Counted from the stretch's first letter, positions 18,847 to 28,671 are shown. The stretch: DNA of 64,000 nucleotides from Pseudoxanthomonas sp. CF385 (GCF_900104255.1 NZ_FNKZ01000003.1:186001-250000); one strand, 5' to 3'. A program made the numbers and translations. The notes: generated from the letters alone by a model not told the origin.

Positions 18847-20037
18847 ATGTACTCGCGCATCCTGGTTCGTCTGGCGGCACCCCTCATCCTGACCCTGCTG
18901 TTCCCGTTGTCGGTCGGTTTCGACTGGCCCAATGCCCTGCAGTGGGCGCTGTTGACCTCGCTGACCCTGGCCTGGTTGATCTTTGCCTGGCTGACGGCGG
19001 TGAACAGCCATGTCGTCTCGCCGGAGCACGCCACCGTCATCCGCGAACAGGACGCGCTGCTCACCGAGCTGCGCCGTTTCGTCAACAACGAGATCGAAGG
19101 CTCGCGCCACGAGATCGACCGCGCCCGCGAACTGATCCGCGAGGCCGTCAACAGCCTCGGCGGCAGCTTCGACGCGATGAACCGCAAGTCGCGCGAACAG
19201 AGCACGGCGATCTCGCGCATCATCGACCGCAACGGCGACGGCGACCGTGCCGGTGTGGACGTGGCGCGCTTCGCCCAGAACGCAAGCCAGCGCATGGAAC
19301 AGCTGGTCGAGGCGCTGGAACAGGTGGCCGGCCAGAGCGGCACCACCGTGCACCACATCGACGACATGGCGCAGCACCTGGACGGCATCTTCTCGCTGCT
19401 GGAAGACGTCAAGTCGATCGCGGACCAGACCAACCTGCTGGCGCTGAACGCCGCCATCGAAGCGGCCCGTGCCGGCGAGGCCGGCCGCGGCTTCGCGGTG
19501 GTCGCCGACGAAGTGCGCAACCTGTCCGAGCGCTCCACTGCCTTCAACGAGCAGATCCGCAAGCTGGCGCACAGTTCGAAGGAATCCATCGCCAAGGTGC
19601 GCGATACCGTGTCCAACATGGCCTCGCGCGACCTGGACCGCTCCCGTGAAGCGCGTTCGGAAGCCGCGGGCATGCTGAACCAGGTGGCTGCGATCAACGC
19701 CTCGCTGGGCGACGGCATGCGCGAAGTCTCGATGTGCGGTCACGCCATCGACGCCAGCGTCGCCGATGCGGTCCGCTCGCTGCAGTTCGAGGACATCGCC
19801 ACCCAGTCGCTGGGCAGCGCGGTGACCCACCTGGATCGCCTGACCGCGATCAATAAGGAAGCCCTGGCCCTTCAGGAGCTGCTGCACCGCTCCGGCGGCG
19901 CGACGGACAACGAGCTGCTCAGTGCGCTGCGCCTGATCGGCAACCGCCTGCGCGACCAGCGCACGGAGTGGGAGCGTCCGCCGCACAAGCCGGTGGCGCA
20001 GCAGAACATGGGCGCGGGCACGGTCGAGCTGTTCTGA
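18847..20037 (+). CDS. Short methyl-accepting protein (receptor 3) lacking a periplasmic sensor
   Basis: A 396-aa receptor-like protein. Two hydrophobic helices lie back to back (about 10-25 and 32-53) with almost no periplasmic loop and no HAMP unit. The signalling core has the conserved tip [20 protein letters not shown] near 195-214. The region after the tip is unlike receptors 1 and 2, with [18 protein letters not shown], typical of proteins that sense an internal or membrane state. It ends in GTVELF rather than DWQEF. It might sense energy status or a cytoplasmic partner. It has its own sigma-28 promoter and a following hairpin. Confidence 0.9.
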   Translation: MYSRILVRLAAPLILTLLFPLSVGFDWPNALQWALLTSLTLAWLIFAWLTAVNSHVVSPEHATVIREQDALLTELRRFVNNEIEGSRHEIDRARELIREAVNSLGGSFDAMNRKSREQSTAISRIIDRNGDGDRAGVDVARFAQNASQRMEQLVEALEQVAGQSGTTVHHIDDMAQHLDGIFSLLEDVKSIADQTNLLALNAAIEAARAGEAGRGFAVVADEVRNLSERSTAFNEQIRKLAHSSKESIAKVRDTVSNMASRDLDRSREARSEAAGMLNQVAAINASLGDGMREVSMCGHAIDASVADAVRSLQFEDIATQSLGSAVTHLDRLTAINKEALALQELLHRSGGATDNELLSALRLIGNRLRDQRTEWERPPHKPVAQQNMGAGTVELF

Positions 20038-20067
20038 TCCTGCCCGCCCGGATCGGTTGAATCCTCC

Positions 20068-20096
20068 ACGGGGCGATCGCGATGCGGTCGCCCCGT
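20068..20096. terminator. Hairpin after receptor 3
   Basis: ACGGGGCGATCGC, loop GAT, GCGGTCGCCCCGT: a 13-bp stem with one G-T pair. No T tract follows. Confidence 0.5.
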
Positions 20097-20174
20097 TCGC
20101 GTTGGGGCCCGGCGCCGCTCGGCCGCCTGCGCGACGGCTGGCATACTGAGACGTCCGAACCATCGACGACGCCG

Positions 20175-20801
20175 ATGTCCACGCCTCCGCCCGCCGCGCT
20201 GCTGCTCCAGCTCTTCCGCCTGCAGGAAGACGAGCGTGCGCGCGTCGGCCGCGCCCTGCACAACCACGTAGGCCAAGCGCTGTCGGCGATCAAGATGGGG
20301 GCGCACCTGGTGCAGTCCGAGGACGACGCCGAGCTCCGCGCCGAGGATCTGCGCGAGATCATCCGCGCCAGCGACGAGACCGTGGCCCTCCTGCGCGACC
20401 TGCACGCCTCCCTGCATCCACCGCAACTGGACGCCATCGGACTGGACGCCGCGCTGCGCGCGGAAATCGAGCGCACGCTCGAACCCGGCACCCTCGCGTG
20501 CTCGCTGGCGCCCCTGCCGCACCCACCGCACGCCGACATCGCCCTGGTCGCCTTCCGCATCGGCCAGGCGCTGCTGCAACGTGTCGTACCCGGGGCGCGT
20601 ATCGCCCTGGCCGCCGACGACGACGGATTCGAGCTGGCGATCGAGGAGGTCGCCGAGGATCTTCCGGACGCCGCCATGTGGAGCGCACTGGCCGAGACCG
20701 TGGGCGGATGCCTGGGTCGGGATGACGGCGCGCACGGCACGCGCTGGCGACTTCGCCTACCCTATGGATCCGCCCCCGCGAGCCCTGTCGATCCCGCGTG
20801 A
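20175..20801 (+). CDS. Histidine-kinase DHp-like protein without a functional ATPase domain
   Basis: A 208-aa soluble protein. Residues 12-85 match a HisKA_3 dimerisation/phosphotransfer helix, with candidate His29 in EDERARVGRALHNHVGQ and the second helix ending LHPPQLDAIGLDAALRAEIE. The following 110 residues have the order of an HATPase domain but lack its sites: the N box reads FRIGQALLQRVVP (no Asn), and no DxGxG or GxG lid is found. It therefore should not bind ATP and may instead pass or remove phosphate, as Spo0B or ChpT do. The next gene, overlapping by 4 nt, ends in a receiver domain and is the obvious partner. The start is the ATG at 20175; the open frame further upstream has no domain character. 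Confidence 0.65.
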   Translation: MSTPPPAALLLQLFRLQEDERARVGRALHNHVGQALSAIKMGAHLVQSEDDAELRAEDLREIIRASDETVALLRDLHASLHPPQLDAIGLDAALRAEIERTLEPGTLACSLAPLPHPPHADIALVAFRIGQALLQRVVPGARIALAADDDGFELAIEEVAEDLPDAAMWSALAETVGGCLGRDDGAHGTRWRLRLPYGSAPASPVDPA

Positions 20802-22513
20802 ACACCGAGCACGCCCACCTGCCCCGCCTGCCGCGCCTCGGCGCCGGTGAGCCCGACCTGCAGCGGATGATCGAGGCCGCGAACGCCGGCGGCACGCCGT
20901 TGATGCTGCTGTACCTCGACATCGACCACTTCCGCTCGATCAACGAGAACATGGGCGTCGAGGTCGGCGACGAGGCGCTCGCCATCCTCAGCGACCGCCT
21001 GCAGCGCGCATTGGGTCCCGAATCGCGCGCATGGCGCCATGGCAGCGACGAGTTCATCGTGGCCGTGCCGCGACAGCCCGGCACGCTGGCCCCGGAAGCC
21101 TTCGGCGATTTCCTGCGCGAGCAGATCGAACTGCCGATGACCGTGCTGCCGTACACGCTGTTCCTGACCGGCACGCTGGGCGTGGCCCTGTGCCCCGAAC
21201 ACGCCGACAACGCCTCCAGCCTGCTGCAGTGCGCCGAAAGCGCGATGGAGCAGGCCAAGCACGAAGGCATGAACCTCGTGCGCCTGTACCGCCGCGGCGC
21301 CGCGATCACCGCGCGCAGCGACAGCATCATCGCGCGCCAGATCGTCAACGCCATCCAGCACAACGAACTGCGGCTGTTCTACCAGCCGCAGATCAACGCC
21401 CACGACGGCCGTGTGGTCGGCATGGAAACCCTGCTGCGCTGGTACTCGCCCGCGCTGGGCCTGCTGGTGCCGGAGCGCTTCATGCACGTGGCCGAGAAGC
21501 TCGGCGTCATCGTCCAGATCGGCGACTGGGTGCTGCGCAATGCGTTCAAGCAGGCACGCGTGTGGCGCGACTGGGGCTTCGACGACTTCGAGATCGCGGT
21601 CAACGTCTCCACCCTGCAGCTACTGCGGCCCAGCTTCGTCTCCGAAGTGCTGGAGGCCCTGCAGGAAGCTGGCATCCCGGCGCAGATGGTGGTGCTGGAA
21701 GTGCGCCAGAACGCGCTGGCAAAGGACATGAACCTGGTCCACCGCACCCTGGCCCAGCTGCACCGCGAAGGCGTGCGACTGACGCTGGACGATTTCGGCA
21801 TGGGCGACTCCAACCTGGATTCGCTGGTCCGCTTCTCGGTGGACAAGATCAAGATCGACCGCAACTTCGTAAAGGGCGTGCCGTCGGGCAACCGCGAAGT
21901 GGCGATCACCTGCGCCATCATCGCGATGGGCCACCAGCTGGGCATGAAGGTGATCGCGCACGGCGTGGAAACGGACATGCAGCTGGGCTTCCTGCGCCGC
22001 AACCAGTGCGACATGTTCCAGGGCCACCTGTTCGGCGAACCGATGACGGCCGAGGACGCCGGCGCCGTGCTGCGCCGGCGCTATCTGCGCGCCGACGCCT
22101 TCGCCGCCACCAAGCCCGACCGCACCCTGCTGCTGCTGGACGACGAAGAGAACATCCTGCGTTCGCTGGTGCGCCTGTTCCGCCGCGATGGCTACCGCAT
22201 CCTGGCCGCGAGCAACGTCACCGACGCCTTCGAGCTGCTGGCCACCAACGACGTGCAGGTCATCCTGTCCGACCAGCGCATGTCCGACATGAGCGGCACC
22301 GAATTCCTTGGCCGCGTGCGCATGCTCTACCCGGACACCGTACGCCTGGTCCTGTCGGGATACACCGACCTGGCTACCGTCACCGAGGCGATCAACCGCG
22401 GCGAGATCTACCGCTTCCTCACCAAGCCGTGGAACGACGACGACCTGCGCGAGCACATTCGCCAGGCCTTCACCACCCACGAGAACCAGCCGCACCATCG
22501 CGCGCATGCCTGA
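20798..22513 (+). CDS. Degenerate GGDEF-EAL protein with C-terminal receiver domain
   Basis: A 571-aa cytoplasmic protein starting at a GTG that overlaps the previous stop (GTGA). GGDEF-like domain (about 25-165): the signature reads GSDEF. EAL domain (about 180-425): key positions are altered (METLLRW instead of [11 protein letters not shown] instead of LEITES; HGVET instead of EGVE), while LDDFGMG and KIDRNFV remain, so c-di-GMP hydrolysis is doubtful. Receiver (about 440-560): the acidic residues, phospho-Asp ([13 protein letters not shown]), VLSGYTD and [10 protein letters not shown] are intact, resembling receivers of RpfG/HD-GYP proteins. It may read phosphorylation from the upstream DHp protein and act through binding. 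It is the middle of three overlapping genes. Confidence 0.85.
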   Translation: MNTEHAHLPRLPRLGAGEPDLQRMIEAANAGGTPLMLLYLDIDHFRSINENMGVEVGDEALAILSDRLQRALGPESRAWRHGSDEFIVAVPRQPGTLAPEAFGDFLREQIELPMTVLPYTLFLTGTLGVALCPEHADNASSLLQCAESAMEQAKHEGMNLVRLYRRGAAITARSDSIIARQIVNAIQHNELRLFYQPQINAHDGRVVGMETLLRWYSPALGLLVPERFMHVAEKLGVIVQIGDWVLRNAFKQARVWRDWGFDDFEIAVNVSTLQLLRPSFVSEVLEALQEAGIPAQMVVLEVRQNALAKDMNLVHRTLAQLHREGVRLTLDDFGMGDSNLDSLVRFSVDKIKIDRNFVKGVPSGNREVAITCAIIAMGHQLGMKVIAHGVETDMQLGFLRRNQCDMFQGHLFGEPMTAEDAGAVLRRRYLRADAFAATKPDRTLLLLDDEENILRSLVRLFRRDGYRILAASNVTDAFELLATNDVQVILSDQRMSDMSGTEFLGRVRMLYPDTVRLVLSGYTDLATVTEAINRGEIYRFLTKPWNDDDLREHIRQAFTTHENQPHHRAHA

Positions 22514-22760
22514 AGCGGCATCTTGGTGCCTGTACCTGCTGGAGTGCCGCAACGGCGCGTACTACGCGGGCATCACCAATCGGCTGGACGCGCGCTACGC
22601 CGCGCATGTGGCCGGTACCGGCGCCAAGTACACGCGGGCGAACCCGCCGGTGCGCCTGCTGGCGCAGCGCGACTACCCCGACCGCAGCGCGGCGTCGCGC
22701 GCGGAAGCGCAGCTCAAGCGGTTGCCGCGGGCGGAGAAGCTCGCGTTTTTCGCGACCTGA
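22506..22760 (+). CDS. GIY-YIG nuclease-family protein
   Basis: An 84-aa single-domain protein. It begins [24 protein letters not shown], the GIY-YIG core (here LYLL...YYAGIT) with the catalytic Arg, and continues [16 protein letters not shown] and [14 protein letters not shown], as in the YhbQ/UPF0213 group of stand-alone domains. Members have been linked to DNA processing, but most are uncharacterised. It overlaps the preceding gene by 8 nt, so it is co-translated or simply packed. There is no evident link to chemotaxis. Confidence 0.85.
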   Translation: MPEAASWCLYLLECRNGAYYAGITNRLDARYAAHVAGTGAKYTRANPPVRLLAQRDYPDRSAASRAEAQLKRLPRAEKLAFFAT

Positions 22761-22768
22761 CGCTGACA

Positions 22769-22925
22769 CCCCTCTCCCTGCGCAGCGGGGAGAGGGTGCC
22801 GAAGGCGGGTGAGGGGCAAACGAAGGCAGCACGCTGCGCGCGCCGCTGGTCCTGCAAGGTTCGAGGTCGCGGACGCCCCTCATCCGCCCTTCGGGCACCT
22901 TCTCCCCGCCTCGCAGGGAGAAGGA
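22769..22925. repeat. Palindromic repeat pair (family B)
   Basis: An arm reading CCCCTCTCCCTGCGCAGCGG... and an inverted arm ending near 22925 (GCACCTTCTCCCCGCC) form facing copies of a repeat with the cores GGTGCCGAAGGCGGGTGAGGGG / CCCCTCATCCGCCC. It sits between convergent genes (GIY-YIG and the sensor kinase). The same family recurs at 25817, 27043, 30720 and 38477. Confidence 0.8.
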
Positions 22926-22947
22926 GTCTGACCCCGCGGGAGAAAAA

Positions 22948-24192
<1,245 letters not shown>

Positions 24193-24290
24193 GGTCGCGG
24201 TCGGCGGCGGCGATGGGCGGTCAGTATCGTGCGGTGCCGCGGAGCCGGCAAGTTGCGGCGTCGCAGTTCGCGACGCCGGAGGCGCGACGC

Positions 24291-24635
24291 TCAGGCGACA
24301 GCCAATGGACGGACCGCGGAAACCGCCGTGGTCTGGCCCTGTGCGTCGTAGGCGCCGGTGCTTTCGCTGCGGCCCAGGTGACGCAACGCCCAGTTCACCT
24401 CGCGGCGGCGGCGCGCCAGCAGGATGCCGTTGGCGTGGTTCAGTTCGGCCAGCTCGGACAGGCGCGCCTGCAGCTCGGCCGGGAATCCGAAGCCCGCGGC
24501 AGCGGCTTCCAGCGCGCGCAGTGCGTCGAGCTTCTCCTGGGTGGAGCGCACGAGCGCTTCCACGTCGTGCTCGACGATGGCGCGGCGCTCCTCTTCCAGG
24601 GCCGCGGACAGTCGCTGGAGGGGCGCGTTGCTCAT
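24291..24635 (-). CDS. flgN: Flagellar chaperone FlgN
   Basis: A 114-aa helical protein of FlgN size. Residues 1-100 form a continuous amphipathic/coiled-coil pattern (LQRLSAALEEERRAIVEHDVEAL...QEKLDALRALEAAAAGFG), typical of FlgN, the chaperone for FlgK and FlgL in type III export. The ATG at 24635 is taken; a TTG three codons earlier overlaps the flgM stop. Position directly after flgM is the standard arrangement. Both client genes (flgK, flgL) are in this window. Confidence 0.85.
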   Translation of the reverse strand: MSNAPLQRLSAALEEERRAIVEHDVEALVRSTQEKLDALRALEAAAAGFGFPAELQARLSELAELNHANGILLARRRREVNWALRHLGRSESTGAYDAQGQTTAVSAVRPLAVA

Positions 24636-24640
24636 CCGGA

Positions 24641-24949
24641 TCAACCGCCCAGCTGGTCTTCCAGGCCAAGCATGCCGTCGGCAATGGCCTCGGCATTGAT
24701 CTGGTAAGTGCCCGACTGCAGGGCTTCACGCACCGCCTGCACGCGGGCCTGGTCGATCGCCGGGGCGGTCGACAGTTCGCGCTGCACGGCCTGGAGGCTC
24801 GCGGCCTCGCCGGTCAGACGCAGGCTGTCGCCCGTCGTGCTGGCTTCCACCGGCCGCGAACGGTCAGCACCCGCCGGGGCAACGCGGCCGCCCACGGGGC
24901 CGGTGCTGCGTACGGCGGCAGGGGGAGTGCCTTCGATTTTCTGGCTCAT
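24641..24949 (-). CDS. flgM: Anti-sigma-28 factor FlgM
   Basis: A 102-aa protein. The N-terminal half is low-complexity (Pro/Ala/Gly). The C-terminal half carries the sigma-28-binding pattern (residues 55-100: LSTAPAIDQARVQAVREAL, SGTYQINAEAIADGML). FlgM holds FliA inactive until the hook is finished and FlgM is exported. It is preceded by a near-consensus sigma-28 promoter, giving the usual negative feedback, and followed after 5 nt by flgN. Confidence 0.9.
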   Translation of the reverse strand: MSQKIEGTPPAAVRSTGPVGGRVAPAGADRSRPVEASTTGDSLRLTGEAASLQAVQRELSTAPAIDQARVQAVREALQSGTYQINAEAIADGMLGLEDQLGG

Positions 24950-24980
24950 GTTGGTTCACCTGTAACAGGGTTCATCGAGG

Positions 24981-25007
24981 TTATCGGCCGCGGTTGCGCC
25001 AACTTTA
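24981..25007 (-). promoter_or_regulatory. Sigma-28 promoter for flgM-flgN-kinase
   Basis: Read on the minus strand: TAAAGTTG, 11 nt, GCCGATAA, 32 nt before the flgM ATG. It is the best match to consensus in the window (one mismatch in 16). Confidence 0.85.
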
Positions 25008-25115
25008 GTGACGGATTCCACAGTTCCGCAGAAGGCCGGATTGTCGCCGGTTCTTCCACCCAGCGTCGGTATCGGCCCCCTTTCGGACAACTTGAGGGGC
25101 GATGCGAACTTTTTT

Positions 25116-25760
25116 TCATCGGCTGACCCAGACGTCGCCGCCCGGCCCCACCACGCCCTGCACGACCCGGCGGGACGACAGGTTTTCCACGGTCACGCGT
25201 TCGTTCTCGCCGGCATCGCCCAGCGCCTTGCCGACCACGCGGACTTCCACCCCGCCGCGCCGGGACACCAGCGCGACGTTGTCGCCCCGGCGGATCAGGC
25301 GCTGCGCCACCAGGTCGGAGGCCGACAATACGGCACCGGCCGACAGGGTGCGGCGCGCAACGCGTCCGACGGCCTGCGCGGGATCGGCCACGGCGGCACC
25401 CACGATGCGCGAGGCGTCGCGGGTTTCAGGAACAAAGGCGTCGGCGGTGATCGTTTCGCCCGGCGCGATGCCGCGACTCAACACCAGCACGGTCTGGCTG
25501 CGGCGCACGCGCACCGGCACGAACAGCCGCCAACCATTCGGACAGCTGACCTCCACGCTGTTGCTGCCCTGTACGCGCGCGACAAGCGCCGCGCCGCAGC
25601 GTGGCAGTCGCAGCGCGGGATCCAGGGTGGCTTCGGCCTCCGCACCCGCCGGCATCGCACCGAGGGCCGCGGCCTTGATGGTGTCGACCGGCTGGAAGTC
25701 GGCCGCCATCACGGTGCACGCGGTCAGGCCGCCGATCAGGGCAGTGGTCAGGCGCAGCAT
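25116..25760 (-). CDS. flgA: Flagellar P-ring assembly chaperone FlgA
   Basis: A 214-aa exported protein. The N-terminal signal (MLRLTTALIGGLTACTVMA) is followed by an SAF-type domain near 80-150 (GIAPGETITADAFVPE, AGAVLSASDLV) and the C-terminal FlgA region (GVEVRVVGKALGDAGENERV). It works in the periplasm, helping FlgI polymerise around the rod. An upstream ATG (25781) has no ribosome site and lies 2 nt from the predicted sigma-54 transcript start; the ATG at 25760 has GGAG 7 nt upstream, so it is preferred. LTAC resembles a lipobox, but FlgA is not usually a lipoprotein. Confidence 0.88.
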   Translation of the reverse strand: MLRLTTALIGGLTACTVMAADFQPVDTIKAAALGAMPAGAEAEATLDPALRLPRCGAALVARVQGSNSVEVSCPNGWRLFVPVRVRRSQTVLVLSRGIAPGETITADAFVPETRDASRIVGAAVADPAQAVGRVARRTLSAGAVLSASDLVAQRLIRRGDNVALVSRRGGVEVRVVGKALGDAGENERVTVENLSSRRVVQGVVGPGGDVWVSR

Positions 25761-25793
25761 GGGCAGGCTCCGGCGGTTCATCGGCGGAGGAGG

Positions 25794-25809
25794 TGCAAGG
25801 GGTGTGCCA
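25794..25809 (-). promoter_or_regulatory. Sigma-54 (RpoN) promoter for flgA
   Basis: On the minus strand TGGCACACCCCTTGCA, an exact match to TGGCAC-N5-TTGCW with GG-N10-GC spacing. The transcript would begin near 25783, just before flgA. It overlaps neither cheV nor the repeat. Confidence 0.85.
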
Positions 25810-25816
25810 GTTCACT

Positions 25817-26041
25817 CCCCTCTCCCCGCATGCGGGGAGAGGGTGCCGAAGGCGGGTGAGGGGCGAACGGAGACACGCTGCATGGGTGTTCGATCGCGGA
25901 CAACAAGAAGGATCGCGCGCGCCCCTCATCCGCCCTCCGGGCACCTTCTCCCCGCTTGCGGGGAGAAGAAATAGAGTGCGCCCCCCCGCTTACTGGGAGA
26001 AGGAATCGAGTTCGCCCCCCCGCTTGCGGGGATAAGGGGCG
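25817..26041. repeat. Family B repeat pair with 34-bp tandem expansion
   Basis: One palindromic unit at 25817-25863 faces a second at 25921-25966. The second continues as three tandem 34-bp units built on CCCCGCTTGCGGGGA (centres near 25954, 25988 and 26022), the middle one mutated to GCTTACTGGG. It fills the space between divergent flgA and cheV. Confidence 0.8.
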
Positions 26042-26052
26042 TTGCGGTGCCC

Positions 26053-26079
26053 TCAAGCGGTTGCCCTGGAGGCCGATAT
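26053..26079 (+). promoter_or_regulatory. Possible sigma-28 promoter overlapping the cheV start
   Basis: TCAAGCGG, 11 nt, GCCGATAT. The last two bases of the -10 box are the first two bases of the ATG at 26078. If used, transcription would begin near 26085-26088, by the next in-frame ATG (26087), giving a leaderless message. A chance match cannot be excluded. Confidence 0.5.
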
Positions 26080-27040
26080 GCTGGACATGACCCAGGATCT
26101 GCTCAACCGCATCGACCAGCGCACCCGCCTGGCCGGCCACAACCGCCTCGCCCTGCTGCTGTTCCGCCTGGGCGGGCGTCAGCTTTTTGGCGTCAACGTC
26201 TTCAAGGTGCAGGAAGTCCTGCGCCGGCCGGACCTGTTCCAGTTGCCGGGCCTGCCGCCCGAGTTCGTCGGCGTGGCCGATGTCCGTGGCCGGTCGGTGC
26301 CCGTGCTCGACCTGGGCCTGAGCATCCGCCACCCCGAGCGCGACCCCAGCCCGGAGAACACGCCGAACTACCTGGTCGTCACCGAGTTCAACCGGTCCAT
26401 CCAGGGCTTCCTGGTCAGCGGCGTGGAGCGCATCGTCAACATCGCCGTGGAAGACATCCATCCGCCGCCGGAGTTGGGTGCCGAAAACAGCTTCCTGACC
26501 GCGGTGACGCGTTTCCAGGGCGAACTGATCCAGGTGATCGACGTGGAAAGCGTGCTGGCCGACATCTGCCAGTCGCGCATGGACGCCACCCTCGCCCCCG
26601 AGATGGCCCTGTCCCCGGATGCCCCGCCGATGCAGGTGCTGGTGGTCGACGACTCCCGCGTCGCGCGCTCGCAGATCCGCAGCGTGCTGGAGCAGTTGGG
26701 CGTCACCGCCACCCTGCTGTCCGACGGCCGACAGGCCTTGGACCATCTCTTGCAGGTGCACGCCGCCGGCGAGAACCCGGCCGAGCGGTATGCGATGGTC
26801 ATCTCCGACATCGAGATGCCGGCCATGGACGGCTACACCCTGACGACGGAAATCCGGCGCCACGCGGGCCTGTCCGGCCTGTACGTGCTGCTGCACACCT
26901 CGCTGTCGGGCGTGTTCAACAACGCCATGGTCGAGCGCGTGGGGGCCAACGCCTTCGTGGCGAAGTACAGCCCGCACGAACTGGCCGAGCACGTGCTGTT
27001 CCGCCTGAACCAGGTGGCCGCGGCGCAGATGGCCGCGTAA
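26078..27040 (+). CDS. cheV: Chemotaxis coupling protein CheV (CheW-receiver)
   Basis: 320 aa from the ATG at 26078, or 317 aa from the ATG at 26087. There is a CheW domain (about 15-165: RLGGRQLFGVNVFKVQEVLR, DVRGRSVPVLDLGL) and a receiver (about 185-315) with phospho-Asp in MVISDIEMPAMDG and an AKYSP lysine. CheV couples receptors to CheA and is tuned by phosphorylation. A GGAGG ribosome site sits 5 nt before 26078 and supports that start on any longer transcript. The alternative start fits the overlapping promoter. It is followed by a family B half-repeat and the flgB promoter. Confidence 0.93.
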   Translation: MLDMTQDLLNRIDQRTRLAGHNRLALLLFRLGGRQLFGVNVFKVQEVLRRPDLFQLPGLPPEFVGVADVRGRSVPVLDLGLSIRHPERDPSPENTPNYLVVTEFNRSIQGFLVSGVERIVNIAVEDIHPPPELGAENSFLTAVTRFQGELIQVIDVESVLADICQSRMDATLAPEMALSPDAPPMQVLVVDDSRVARSQIRSVLEQLGVTATLLSDGRQALDHLLQVHAAGENPAERYAMVISDIEMPAMDGYTLTTEIRRHAGLSGLYVLLHTSLSGVFNNAMVERVGANAFVAKYSPHELAEHVLFRLNQVAAAQMAA

Positions 27041-27042
27041 AG

Positions 27043-27093
27043 CGCCCCTCATCCGCCCTCCGGGCACCTTCTCCCCGCGGCGCAGGGAGAAGG
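27043..27093. repeat. Family B half-repeat
   Basis: GCCCCTCATCCGCCCTCCGGGCACC followed by TTCTCCCCG...GGGAGAAGG, beginning 3 nt after the cheV stop. It could form a short hairpin ending the cheV message before the flgB promoter. Confidence 0.75.
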
Positions 27094-27105
27094 AAGCCCC
27101 TGTTC

Positions 27106-27121
27106 TGGCACACGCCTTGCA
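27106..27121 (+). promoter_or_regulatory. Sigma-54 promoter for flgB
   Basis: TGGCACACGCCTTGCA, an exact consensus match with GG-N10-GC spacing, 34 nt before the flgB ATG. It is nearly identical to the flgA site and should drive flgBCDEF. Confidence 0.88.
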
Positions 27122-27154
27122 GCACCCCCGGCAACGGTCTGCCGGAGCGGTGCC

Positions 27155-27541
27155 ATGTCCAATCCCATCTCCAATTATCTGGGCGTCCATGCCGCGGCGC
27201 TGCCGCTGCGTGAGCAGCGCATGCAGCTGATCGCCAGCAACCTGTCGAACGCGGACACGCCCAACTTCAAGGCCAAGGACCTCAATTTCCAGGCCGCCCT
27301 GGAGCAGGCTGCCGCCAAGGCCTCGCCGCTGCAGACCACCCACGAGCAGCACCTCACCCTGCTCGACGCCAGCGCCCGCGTATTCGAACGCACCGGCGTG
27401 CAGCCCAGCCTGGACGGCAACACCGTCGATGCCGACACCGAGCGCGCCGCGTACGGCCGCGCCGCGCTGGAGTACCGCGCCTCGCTGAGCTTCATCGAAT
27501 CCAAGGTGCGCACGATGCTCACCGCCATCACCGGCCAGTAA
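27155..27541 (+). CDS. flgB: Flagellar basal-body rod protein FlgB
   Basis: A 128-aa rod subunit. The N-terminal motif LREQRMQLIASNLSNADTPNFKAKDL (about 19-44) is the flg_bb_rod signature, and the C-terminal helix near 100-125 completes the D0 pair. FlgB is exported and forms the proximal rod. The start is supported by CGGAGCGG upstream. It is the first gene of the flgB-flgF run under a sigma-54 promoter. Confidence 0.95.
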   Translation: MSNPISNYLGVHAAALPLREQRMQLIASNLSNADTPNFKAKDLNFQAALEQAAAKASPLQTTHEQHLTLLDASARVFERTGVQPSLDGNTVDADTERAAYGRAALEYRASLSFIESKVRTMLTAITGQ

Positions 27542-27552
27542 GGGGACGCGCC

Positions 27553-27960
27553 ATGAGCAACCTGCCCATCTTCGACGTCGCCGGCTCCGCGCTGCAGGCG
27601 CAGTCCGTGCGCCTGAACACGATCGCCAGCAACCTCTCCAACGCCGATTCCATCGCGTCTTCGCCCGAAGCGGTCTACAAGCCGCTGGAACCGATCTTCC
27701 AGGCCCGTCCGCTCAACGCCGACGGCTCGCTGACCTCGGTGCAGGTCAAGGAGATCACCCAGAGCGAAGCGCCGCCGATCAAGCGCTACGAGCCCGGCCA
27801 CCCGATGGCCGACGGCGACGGCTACGTCTATGCGCCGGACGTGGATCCGGTCGCGCAGATGGTGAACCTGATCTCTGCCTCACGCGGCTACCAGGCCGGC
27901 GTGGAAGTGCTGAACACCGCCAAGGAACTCGCCCTGGCCACCCTGACCATGGGCCGCTGA
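27553..27960 (+). CDS. flgC: Flagellar basal-body rod protein FlgC
   Basis: A 135-aa proximal-rod protein. It has the N-terminal signature SALQAQSVRLNTIASNLSNADS and the C-terminal flg_bbr motif VAQMVNLISASRGYQAGVEVLNTAKEL. The length is typical. It starts 11 nt after flgB. Confidence 0.95.
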   Translation: MSNLPIFDVAGSALQAQSVRLNTIASNLSNADSIASSPEAVYKPLEPIFQARPLNADGSLTSVQVKEITQSEAPPIKRYEPGHPMADGDGYVYAPDVDPVAQMVNLISASRGYQAGVEVLNTAKELALATLTMGR

Positions 27961-27987
27961 CGCCCCGCCGACTGAGCGAACACGCAC

Positions 27988-28671
27988 ATGACCACCGTCA
28001 ACGGCGATCCCTTCGCCGCCATCAACACCGCCACCACCGGCGCGGCGACCACGGCCAAGAAGGCCGACACGCTGGGCCAAGCCGACTTCATGCGCCTGAT
28101 GACGCAGCAGCTGGCCAACCAGGATCCGCTGAAGCCGCTGTCCAACAGCGAATTCGTCGCCCAGTTGGCGCAGTTCTCCACCGTGCAGGGCATCAGCGAC
28201 CTCAACGGCACCGTCACCGGCTTCACCGCCGCGCTGACCGGCGACCAGGTGCTCAAGGGCGCCTCGCTGGTCGGCCACTCCGTCGTGGTGCCGTCCGACT
28301 CGGTCGCCCTTCCGGCCACCGGCAACGCCACCGGCCTGGTGATGTCGCCCAGCGCGGGCACGGTGAAGTTCGAGATCACCGACGCCAGCGGCGTCGTGGT
28401 GGACACCATCGAGGTCGAGGCCACCGCCAAGGGCGAGACCACGTTCGCGTGGGACGGCCTGAAGGCCAACGGCGAACGCGCGCCGGAAGGCAAGTATTCG
28501 ATCAAGGCCACCCACGCGGCCGCCGACGGCACTGCCACCGCCCTGAACACCTACGTCGACGCCACCGTCGACAGCGTGACCATCGGCTCCGATGGGCTGT
28601 ACCTCAACCTGCCCGGCCTGGGCACCGCCCCGCTCGACTACGTGCTGCGCATCGGCAAGTCGGCGACCTGA
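27988..28671 (+). CDS. flgD: Flagellar hook cap protein FlgD
   Basis: A 227-aa hook-assembly scaffold. The conserved N-terminal region (about 28-70) contains LGQADFMRLMTQQLANQDPLKP and NSEFVAQLAQFSTVQGI. The C-terminal part (about 100-220) has the FlgD Ig-like/tudor pattern, with FAWDGLKANGERAPEGKYS. It is exported and sits at the growing hook tip. Confidence 0.95.
   Translation: MTTVNGDPFAAINTATTGAATTAKKADTLGQADFMRLMTQQLANQDPLKPLSNSEFVAQLAQFSTVQGISDLNGTVTGFTAALTGDQVLKGASLVGHSVVVPSDSVALPATGNATGLVMSPSAGTVKFEITDASGVVVDTIEVEATAKGETTFAWDGLKANGERAPEGKYSIKATHAAADGTATALNTYVDATVDSVTIGSDGLYLNLPGLGTAPLDYVLRIGKSAT

Noticed and set aside
22760..22947. A gene in the 187-bp gap after the GIY-YIG gene
   Set aside because: The gap is filled by family B repeats; no start with a ribosome site is seen.
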